A stretch of DNA of 64,000 bases from Marivirga lumbricoides. GTDB taxonomy: Bacteria; Bacteroidota; Bacteroidia; Cytophagales; Cyclobacteriaceae. Of the stretch, positions 56,579 to 64,000 are shown one piece after another. The position numbers were made by a program, and so were the translations under genes. A model generated the notes under the pieces. The model did no database searches. It was not told where the DNA came from and was given only the letters and a program-made list of their open reading frames with translations. The stretch spans positions 582,535-646,534 of the forward strand of contig NZ_BMEC01000001.1 of the NCBI RefSeq assembly GCF_014636295.1, written 5' to 3'. Position 1 is the stretch's first letter; each line of letters begins with the position of its first letter.

Positions 56579-59500
56579 CTATTTTTTAATAAATCTAAGG
56601 TTTGCTATTGCGTCTTCTGTTTGAACACGAACAATATAAACGCCAGAATTAAGTGTGCTAACATCTATAGATTCACCAGATGTATAACCAGCAATATGCT
56701 TTATAACACTTCCAGATATATCAATGATATCTACATCAGTTTTTTCAATCCCCAGTACTACATTTAAATGACTGCTAGCCGGATTGGGATAAATAACAAT
56801 ATCAGCTATTTGCTCTTTATCAATTGCAGTTACAGCTCTGATTATTAAAGTGGCACTAGCACTACCTTTGAAATTAACATCTTCTATACTAGCTAAAACA
56901 TCGTACTCACCCACTTCAACAGGAGCCTCTTCACTACCGTTGTAAGTAACAACAACATTTAACCCCGCAGGATTGGTTATAATAGTTGCTTCTTTCGCTG
57001 TGCCATCAAATTCAAAGCTTAAATCAGTAATGGTAATTGTAGCTTCAGTTTTATTAACTGATACCTCAAAGGTATAGTCCAACTCTCCCCCTACGCCATC
57101 AGTAACAGATACAGTGATATTGACTGTTCCCGCAGCTACTTCTGTTAACGTTAATATTCCATTATCAATACTTGCTTCTACAACACCCGCTACACTTAAT
57201 GAAACAGCGTAACTTAGTTCATCTTCTGTATCGGCATCTTCAAAAGCAGTAGTTAAATCAAATTGTGCAGTACCGAAGCTTCTCTCATACACCTGATCTT
57301 CAATGGGATTCACGGCAACCGGCACCGCATTTATTCTTACATTGAAGTCAGCAAAAGCAGTATTAGTACCATCTGTTGCAGCCACTGAAATTCTGGAAGT
57401 ACCAATACCTTTTTCAGTAAGCGTAAGTGATTCTCCTGCTACAGATGCTAAGAGTAAATCTTCACGACTTGATGCAGGGATATATGTTAAAACATCATCA
57501 TCTGCATCACGGAAAGTAGTTGATATATCAATTACTTCAGTACCAAAGCCTTCATTTATAATTATATCATCGATTATATTTTCTACACGAACATTTCCAA
57601 CTGAAACCGTAACAGGAATGGAAATCGAAGGTTTTTCAGGGTCATTACTATTAACAACTACATTAAATCTTGTAATTCCGGTAGGGTAATCATCTGCTGA
57701 AAAAGTATAATCAATCACATCTGTATCACCAGCAGCGGTAGAGCCACTTGTTGCGGACAAATTACTTTCAGGAAGTATAGTTTCCAGGAAGGTCTGCATA
57801 ATAGTCTCTGTGGCTGTATCGTCAATATAGGCTCCCTCTGTACCACCATACATCAGGTAATATATTCTATCTGTACCATTCAAACCACTTACTAAATGAT
57901 CGTCATCCCCCATAAAAAAACCATCAATATCTTGAGTGGCATTACCTGTTTTCTCCGCTATTACAATATGGTTTACAGAAGGTGTTATGCCTCCATATAC
58001 TCGCTTAACAAAGCCCTCATAAACCTTACCTTGATACGTAAGCTCCAATACTGTACCGTCAACAGAAACAGAAGATCCCAAATCCCCAGTTATTCCAAAT
58101 TCATCTAGTTGATTCACATCAGCCACCATTACAAACAATCCTGTTAAATGCCTGGTAAACACCATAGACCCTTCTCCGAAGTAACCCTTAGAATTGTTAA
58201 AAGCTGCCTGTGCTTCTATAATCACATTATCCGAATATAACAATGGCGTGCTAGGTGAGGCACTATTAATAATATAATTGCCACTACTAAACATGTCATT
58301 CCCTCCTGTTTCTATTGCAGCATCCCCTGTAATATCATATGTAAAATCATATCTGGAAGGAATAACACCTGTTATATTGCTAAACCCACTATTTAAATTA
58401 GATAATACACTCTCTAAAGAACCGGCCATAGAACCTTCTGATATAGTCCAGTCCAGATTAATTCCCTGAGTATTCTCAATAGAGATTGTTTCTGTGGTGG
58501 ATTCACCGGGGAATAATTTCACCGTAATGGACTCAGGTGACACCACTGCACCAGGAGCAGTTAAACCATTACCATCAACCAATACCTCTATAGTTTCATG
58601 TGCTGGATCATTGGTCGTTAATGTAATCGTCCCTGTAGCAGTTCCATCAATGGATGGGCTATATATAACTTTTACCACAGCTTCCTCTCCATTTGCCAGG
58701 CTTAAACTAGATGATTCAAGTGTAAACTGATCATTATCAGAGACTATACTGGTTACTTCCAGGTTGGAAAGACCTTCATTGGTTACAATAAATTCCTGCG
58801 TTTCAGGATATTCCTGGAATACATCACCAAAACTAAGCTCAGCTTCAGAAACAATAGCTTTAGGAGTACTTATAAAAGTAATAGGGATAATTACTTCAGG
58901 AGTATTTATGTCATTACTAATTACTTTTAGCTCAGTACCACTAATTCCTTTCGGAACCGCTGTAGGATCAATACGCATAGTTATATCATCAGCATTTCCA
59001 CTAGCTGTATTACCACTTGTTGCTGAAAGACTAATATAACCCGGAACTCCTGCAGTTATATCAAGAAATGTATTCATTACGGCTTTCAATTGCTCCTCGC
59101 TATAAGCGGTCCCATCTTCACGCGTAAAAAGCAAATAATACAAACGATTAGATGCTGAAAGCCCGCTTAACTTATGATAATCGTCTTCTGAAGTTTCATC
59201 ATATTCTTGTGTAACATCTGCATTCTTTTCAAGGATAATAAGATGATGAATAGAAGGGTCTCCTCCTTCCGATACTATTTTTACAAAGCCCTGGTATGTT
59301 ACCCCATGATGTTCTATTTCCAAGATTGGTCCTGTTACAACACCATTACCATCTGCCCCAATATTGCCGTCTATGGTAAATTCACTTACACCGTTTAAAT
59401 CAGCAGCTAGTACAAATAAACCATTGAAATGCCTGGTATAATAAGTTGTTCCAATCCCAAACAATCCGGTTCCATCGGCCACTACATTGTCGGAGTAATC

Positions 59501-61879
59501 GATGGTACCACCACTTAAATCAGTAGAAAGTTCATTCCCTCCATCGTAAATATCATTTCCACCATCACCAATGTTACCAGAACCACCATCATACCTAAAC
59601 TCATAGTAACCTGGTAGTTGGTTTAAAATCAAATTAAAGTTCTCGTTTAAACTCACTAAGGTTTCATCAATACTAGCAGAAAATGTCCATTTCAAATCTG
59701 CTCCTTCTGTATTGGCAATACTAATGGTTTCATCATACACGCCTGCATCCAAATCCACAGTCAATTCATTATGTGTAACTGAAATAGATGGAGGTACTAC
59801 CCCCTTACCAGATAGATCAAGCGTCACACTGCTGTTTACAGGATCATCGCTGGTAAGGGTAAGAGTAGCAGAAGCATCACCTGCTGTGCCTGGTGTAAAG
59901 TAAACTTCAAAAAATGAAGATCCGCCACCTCCTGCAATAACTGCTGATGTAGCCGACACCGTAAAAGCGGTATTATCTGAAACAACATCAGTTATGGTTA
60001 AATCTGCGGTTCCATTGTTTACAACTTCTACTTGTGTGGCAATCGATGTAGCCCCTACATATACGCTATTGAAATCGTAAGTTGTTACAGGTACTTGAAT
60101 TTCAGGAGTTCCATTAATGGTGATTGTTACAGGAATAACAATTTCAGGCTGAAGTGGGTCATCTGAATAAATAATCAGCTGAGCTACGTGTGTACCTCCG
60201 AATCTATTCGCATTAAATTCAAGCGTGATTTCGGTAGAAGAAGAAGCTTCCACAGTATTACTATAATCAGATAAGGTGATCCACCCCGGAACTTCGGTTC
60301 TGGTATAAGCAAAGCCACCACCATTCCCTCCTTCGGTCCATTGGGAAAGTTCTATATCAAAATACCTGTTATCATCTGTAGTTCTCATGGAATAAGTTTC
60401 CCCTATCATGCATGAAGGACAACCACCATGTGCACTTCTCCATCCGGAGTAAGTTAGATCATCACTCAGGGCTATCTGAGTACTTTCATCTACCCATTCC
60501 GTACCTAAAGGGGAACTACCTATATAAGAGTTTTCTTGTTTAATATTAAATATTCCCTGACTTACGTCACGCGTAATCCAAACATTATCAGTAATTCTAT
60601 CCTGATTGGCCGGTTCAGATGTTTCGGCATAATTCTTTTTTTCAAAAGAAACAGTAGAATTAGGAATCACCAGCTTTGCACCCCAATTAAGTGATGAAGC
60701 ACCTGTATTATTAATGGTTAATGTAGCGGTGGTCGTATTTCCATAATCAAGTGTTTCGGCAAAAGATGTTTCGCTCACTTCTATTACAGGAGGATCAAAC
60801 CCATTACCTGACAAGGAAACTTCTGTAGGACTTGAAGCATCATTACTGGTTATAGTAAGTGTTCCTGTATAGGTTTGCGCTAATGCCGGGGTGAAAATGA
60901 CCTCAATATCTCTGGACGAGAAAGCCGGAACTGTTAAATCACTTAATGAAGAGGCAAAAGCTTCGTTATCTGAACTGATCTCGGAGATTGTCAAAGAGGC
61001 AGTACCATCATTAACAATAGTTAATACCTCCGTAGTGTTTGCTCCGATGAATGTATTATCAAAACTCAAAGAGCCAGCTACATCCAGCTCCGCACTACCT
61101 GTAACAGTAAGTTCTACTGGTATAATTAATTCAGGAGTACTCGTAGCATTACTAGCAATTACAATATTAAAAGAATAAGTTCCTGCAGCAAGATTTAGCG
61201 CATCTACTGTAAGAGTAATATCGCCAGAAGCACCAGCTGCTATCTCACCACTATTTGATGATAAACCAGCCTGTGTAAACACTTCATTTCTGATGTAGGA
61301 AAATCCACCACCAGAAGACTCTTCTGTCCATTCTGTCCACGAGGTGAACTCAATATCGAAATATCTATCTTCCTCAATAGCATGCATAGAAATAATTCTT
61401 CCGACCATTTCTGGAGGGTTCTCAGAAATAGCACTTAACCAATTTCTGTAATCATCTGAGCTAAGATTTAATGAATTTCCATATGACCATTCTGTTCCTG
61501 CCGGGGATTCATCACTCCTGAAGCTACTCTCATAAGCAAAATTAAATATTCCTTGCTCATTAGCTCTGGTAATCCACACCTGCTCTGTAATTCTATCTTG
61601 ATTTTCCTCCAATGTCCAATCAGCAAAGTCCGTTTTGGTAAAAGTAACCTCCTCCCCAATTCTTATATTCTCTAAATTCCACTCCAGCGTGGCATTACCA
61701 GAATTACTTAAAGTAAAAGTTTGCTCAGCTGTATTTCCTGCCTCCACACTGAGGGAAATAGTGCCGCGCGAAGATCCAATATTAACTACCTGACTGTACA
61801 TAAAATGCGTCAGTAACGTAAGTGACAATGTCAGCAGTGTTTTTAACCTGCCAACTCTCATTGGTAATAGTTCTTTCAT
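56579..61879 (-). CDS. Giant T9SS surface protein with HYDIN/choice-of-anchor-D repeats and duplicated inserted modules
   Basis: Start at 61879 is chosen for the signal peptide (TLLTLSLTLLTHFMYSQ); an upstream ATG at 61927 precedes it with polar residues. The product has 1766 residues. The scaffold alternates BACON-like and choice-of-anchor-D (ASH/HYDIN) immunoglobulin domains (for example LSFDNTFIGANTTEVLTIVN and SFGDVFQEYPETQEFIV). Two different modules, each in two copies, interrupt the BACON-like domains: a 120-residue module (61300-61660 and 60290-60660) and a 200-residue module (59040-59660 and 57765-58420). Towards the C-terminus come two cadherin/Ig-like domains, an MBG-type domain and a type A T9SS tail (IVIYPNPASSHLNVVLG). 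Probable adhesin or surface scaffold. A terminator follows. Confidence 0.88.
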   Translation of the reverse strand: MKELLPMRVGRLKTLLTLSLTLLTHFMYSQVVNIGSSRGTISLSVEAGNTAEQTFTLSNSGNATLEWNLENIRIGEEVTFTKTDFADWTLEENQDRITEQVWITRANEQGIFNFAYESSFRSDESPAGTEWSYGNSLNLSSDDYRNWLSAISENPPEMVGRIISMHAIEEDRYFDIEFTSWTEWTEESSGGGFSYIRNEVFTQAGLSSNSGEIAAGASGDITLTVDALNLAAGTYSFNIVIASNATSTPELIIPVELTVTGSAELDVAGSLSFDNTFIGANTTEVLTIVNDGTASLTISEISSDNEAFASSLSDLTVPAFSSRDIEVIFTPALAQTYTGTLTITSNDASSPTEVSLSGNGFDPPVIEVSETSFAETLDYGNTTTATLTINNTGASSLNWGAKLVIPNSTVSFEKKNYAETSEPANQDRITDNVWITRDVSQGIFNIKQENSYIGSSPLGTEWVDESTQIALSDDLTYSGWRSAHGGCPSCMIGETYSMRTTDDNRYFDIELSQWTEGGNGGGFAYTRTEVPGWITLSDYSNTVEASSSTEITLEFNANRFGGTHVAQLIIYSDDPLQPEIVIPVTITINGTPEIQVPVTTYDFNSVYVGATSIATQVEVVNNGTADLTITDVVSDNTAFTVSATSAVIAGGGGSSFFEVYFTPGTAGDASATLTLTSDDPVNSSVTLDLSGKGVVPPSISVTHNELTVDLDAGVYDETISIANTEGADLKWTFSASIDETLVSLNENFNLILNQLPGYYEFRYDGGSGNIGDGGNDIYDGGNELSTDLSGGTIDYSDNVVADGTGLFGIGTTYYTRHFNGLFVLAADLNGVSEFTIDGNIGADGNGVVTGPILEIEHHGVTYQGFVKIVSEGGDPSIHHLIILEKNADVTQEYDETSEDDYHKLSGLSASNRLYYLLFTREDGTAYSEEQLKAVMNTFLDITAGVPGYISLSATSGNTASGNADDITMRIDPTAVPKGISGTELKVISNDINTPEVIIPITFISTPKAIVSEAELSFGDVFQEYPETQEFIVTNEGLSNLEVTSIVSDNDQFTLESSSLSLANGEEAVVKVIYSPSIDGTATGTITLTTNDPAHETIEVLVDGNGLTAPGAVVSPESITVKLFPGESTTETISIENTQGINLDWTISEGSMAGSLESVLSNLNSGFSNITGVIPSRYDFTYDITGDAAIETGGNDMFSSGNYIINSASPSTPLLYSDNVIIEAQAAFNNSKGYFGEGSMVFTRHLTGLFVMVADVNQLDEFGITGDLGSSVSVDGTVLELTYQGKVYEGFVKRVYGGITPSVNHIVIAEKTGNATQDIDGFFMGDDDHLVSGLNGTDRIYYLMYGGTEGAYIDDTATETIMQTFLETILPESNLSATSGSTAAGDTDVIDYTFSADDYPTGITRFNVVVNSNDPEKPSISIPVTVSVGNVRVENIIDDIIINEGFGTEVIDISTTFRDADDDVLTYIPASSREDLLLASVAGESLTLTEKGIGTSRISVAATDGTNTAFADFNVRINAVPVAVNPIEDQVYERSFGTAQFDLTTAFEDADTEDELSYAVSLSVAGVVEASIDNGILTLTEVAAGTVNITVSVTDGVGGELDYTFEVSVNKTEATITITDLSFEFDGTAKEATIITNPAGLNVVVTYNGSEEAPVEVGEYDVLASIEDVNFKGSASATLIIRAVTAIDKEQIADIVIYPNPASSHLNVVLGIEKTDVDIIDISGSVIKHIAGYTSGESIDVSTLNSGVYIVRVQTEDAIANLRFIKK

Positions 61880-62956
61880 GTTTTCTGTTTTTTCTGATGT
61901 AATTATTAAAAAAGAAAATTCTCCCACTAAGATATGGATTTAATAGATGGTTAAACGCCTAATTCGATCAATTGGGTTAATAAGAAGAGGAATAAACAAA
62001 TAAAAACTATCGATAAATGTAACTTTAATAATAAAAAAAGCGATTTTCTTCACGAGTAAAATGCTTTTAACCCATTATTGTTAACAACAATAAACAAATA
62101 CCCATCATTATCTCAATATATTATATCTCAACCGTTTATACTTAATATTTTATACCAAAATGATCCCATTTTCTACTCTATCAATTAAATATTTTGCATT
62201 TTAGTTATTGAATAAGGAGGATTATTAGGCTTACCCATGGCACCCTGATTTAGAAATTCTAACTACATCCTGACTTAAATTACCACGTGCAGGCACCGTG
62301 CTGTTTCAGTTAATAACTCTTCACTTAAAAGTGAATTAAGTTAAATCTATGATAGCATTGCTGATTATATGACCAAACAAGATACTTCAACCTTTTCTTT
62401 GTTCCCTCTTACTTATACACTGAGCTCAGCAGTATTGTCCACTTCATTTCATAAAGGTGCTCTACTAAAATGAATGGAGCATTTGTGCTGATGGTGAATA
62501 ACCTGCCTCCTCCCACTCCAATCCCTATACCCAATGCTGAGTATTCTTAATCTATTTTATAAATAGTTAGGATTTTATAAAGTAAGAAACTATGTTCACT
62601 GTTTTGAATAGAGTAATTTGTAAATACTAGTAAGTATTGTAGCTGTTTGTTGGAGGTTAAGAAAAGTAAATAAGTATAGCTGAAAACACACTTATTTAAT
62701 AGATAGGGTCAATTCAAAGCATAGCCAGGTAATTGAATTCGCATACCAAAGATAGCGTATAGAAATTGAGGTGATAAAAAATTATTTAAGTAAACATTAA
62801 CCATGATATTTCTAAATAATTACACGATGGTCAGATTTTCAATGTTGTTCATTTCATTTACAGAATCTCAGTTAGAGGTGTAGGCTCATCATTTAATTAA
62901 ATGTCAAAGCTTACAATGGAATCAAAAAAAGTGGATTTTATGCATAAATTGGCATT
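61880..62956. other. 1.1-kb intergenic region
   Basis: Holds the promoter of the giant T9SS gene and copy E of the dispersed element. No complete gene is seen. A short minus-strand frame (62546-62409) encodes Gly-rich barrel-like residues (SALGIGIGVGGGRLFTIS) but has no start and is closed by stops on both sides. It may be a fragment of an outer-membrane protein. Confidence 0.45.
62589..62700 (+). repeat. Dispersed hairpin-ended element, copy E
   Basis: Shares TATGTTCACTGTTTTGAATA, GAGTAATTTGTAAAT, GTAGCTGTTTGTTGGAGGTT and AAGTAAATAAGTATAG. Terminal hairpin AAATAAGT (62668-62675) / ACTTATTT (62690-62697). It is about 260 bp before the YARHG gene. Confidence 0.6.
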
Positions 62957-63697
62957 ATGCTTAGTTTAGAAATATATAGACATATTAATTGGACTTTTAT
63001 TACAAACAATAAAAGAATAAATAAGGTATTTATAAACATCACCTTATGTATTATCATATCCCTCTTTTCTTTATTTTCAATTAATGCACAGAATACTCCA
63101 GAGCAATTTAAACTCACTAAAGAATTTCTAGCAGGCAAATCGAAGAAAGAGTTAAGCATAATGAGGAACGAGATTTTTGCTCGATACGGCTACGCATTTT
63201 CTTCAGATTATTTAAAAGATTATTTTTCAAAAAAGCTCTGGTATAGTGCAGAATCAAAAAATGTAACTGACAAGTTAACCACTATTGACATACATAACAT
63301 ACAACTGATAAAAGATTTTGAAGAGACAACAAAAAGTTATGATTTAAAATACTCTGATACTACTCGCAATCTAATAAAACAAAGAATCTTCGTAGTCACC
63401 GAAGAGGATGATAAATTTATTTTTGATGCTCATCGAGAAATCTCAGTTGATACTGCATTTGACTGGATAATCAAAAGAGATCTTACTCATGGAGGAACTG
63501 AATCTACCTACAATATTTTTACCATTGAGTCCCTAAATAAACCCATTGTACGAACCCATTATGTGAAGGATGTGATTCTTTTCAATGACTTTTATATTAC
63601 TACTCCTAGAGAAGTAAATAGGACGTCCTTGATAATTACTATAGCCAAAGGAAAATATAAGAGTTGGACTGATGAAGTTCAGCTTTTTTTATTTTGA
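62957..63697 (+). CDS. YARHG-domain exported protein
   Basis: A 246-residue protein with an N-terminal hydrophobic signal segment (ITLCIIISLFSLFSINAQ) preceded by 27 residues that may be an artefact of start choice; no later ATG fits well. Residues about 60-125 form a YARHG domain (LSIMRNEIFARYGYAFSSDY, then LKDYFSKKLWYSAES), an extracellular domain named after its conserved YARHG-like motif (here FARYGY), with unknown function. The C-terminal half is beta-rich and not recognised. Confidence 0.75.
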   Translation: MLSLEIYRHINWTFITNNKRINKVFINITLCIIISLFSLFSINAQNTPEQFKLTKEFLAGKSKKELSIMRNEIFARYGYAFSSDYLKDYFSKKLWYSAESKNVTDKLTTIDIHNIQLIKDFEETTKSYDLKYSDTTRNLIKQRIFVVTEEDDKFIFDAHREISVDTAFDWIIKRDLTHGGTESTYNIFTIESLNKPIVRTHYVKDVILFNDFYITTPREVNRTSLIITIAKGKYKSWTDEVQLFLF

Positions 63698-63827
63698 TCC
63701 TCGATGTTTAGGTGTTTAACTTCTTGGAAAAGTACAAAATTATAGATATTACTATTTGCAAATCTGAAGAAATTCCTATTTTGAATAGTATGGACACACT
63801 GATCCCATGACTTTTTCCGACTTAAGT

Positions 63828-64000
63828 TTATGCAGCCTGAAGTAGGGGTGTTTTCTCAGATTTCCGTTTGCTGAGCTTAACAGCATTGGCCATCATGACA
63901 GCGAAGAAAACATGCATCATTTCTCGTTTCTCTCCCTTAACCTTGATTTTATTCAGGCCGTAGGCCGTTTTATGGGTTCCAAAACTTCCTTCCATCACCG
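63828..64000 (-). mobile_element. Transposase C-terminus (IS1182/IS5-like DDE), cut by the window edge
   Basis: Translating the minus strand from the right edge gives 56 codons: MEGSFGTHKTAYGLNKIKVK, then GEKREMMHVFFAVMMANAVK, then LSKRKSEKTPLLQAA and a stop at 63828-63830. The block EGSFG..K..YGL......G.....M...FA.M.ANA.K is the C-terminal part of DDE transposases of IS1182-type elements (the E in the first block is the last catalytic residue). The start lies outside the window. The element end should be between 63700 and 63827. Confidence 0.75.

Noticed and set aside
62409-62546. Minus-strand barrel-like fragment
   Set aside because: Only 45 codons, with stops on both sides and no start. 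It is mentioned as a possible outer-membrane protein fragment within the intergenic entry but not annotated as a gene.

Overview
The window looks like a chromosomal segment of an AT-rich Bacteroidota, most likely order Cytophagales. The evidence is two large surface proteins with type IX secretion (T9SS) C-terminal tails, a DUF5777 beta-barrel, a SprB-type repeat lipoprotein, a TPR/LuxR signalling protein, membrane-anchored AraC regulators and DabA/DabB of the Bacteroidota type. No rRNA, tRNA or CRISPR array was recognised.

Layout. 0-3 kb: a frameshifted GH3 glycosidase at the edge, a repeat-rich gap, then a minus-strand operon of an ECF sigma factor (interrupted by an in-frame TAA), a small anti-sigma-like protein and ClpP. 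3.4-6.6 kb: a T9SS protein with Fn3-like, FGE-sulfatase and carboxypeptidase-regulatory-like domains. 7-11.5 kb: three exported proteins, two of them apparently related lipoproteins. 11.8-15.5 kb: second copy of a 191-bp repeat, a nitroreductase remnant, an AraC regulator and a DUF4932 metallopeptidase-like gene split by an in-frame stop. 15.7-19.9 kb: dabBA inorganic-carbon uptake genes behind a 19-bp perfect inverted repeat. 20-29 kb: ordinary envelope genes (porin-like barrel, PAP2 phosphatase, TPR/LuxR sensor, TPR lipoprotein, DUF5777, YceI, cytochrome-type lipoprotein).

29-38 kb is an accessory region: a REP-associated Y1 transposase with a 50-bp perfect palindrome, an AIPR phage-resistance-type protein, a radical SAM/methyltransferase pair, a broken membrane protein, a serine hydrolase and an SDR remnant, followed by a 1.1-kb gene desert. 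38.7-43.4 kb carries small hypotheticals and two SDR/regulator modules (SDR+AraC; HxlR divergent from SDR+NTF2-like). 43.4-47 kb is a single 1198-residue adenylation/carrier/alpha-oxoamine synthase enzyme, the best natural-product candidate. 47.8-56.4 kb mixes an XRE regulator, two serine hydrolases, a pyruvate oxidase/glutamate-synthase-like pair and a GNAT acetyltransferase. 56.5-61.9 kb is a giant T9SS surface protein with duplicated inserted modules. The window ends in a YARHG-domain protein and the 3' end of a transposase.

Two themes run across the genes. First, a degenerate dispersed element (five copies, A-E) lies in the same orientation upstream of plus-strand accessory genes at 29.9, 50.2, 54.4, 55.3 and 62.9 kb. 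It ends in a hairpin whose arms vary in sequence, but pairing is kept in three copies and partly in a fourth. Second, gene decay is frequent: three genes are interrupted by in-frame TAA codons, two carry frameshifts, and two short enzyme remnants lie next to dispersed repeats.
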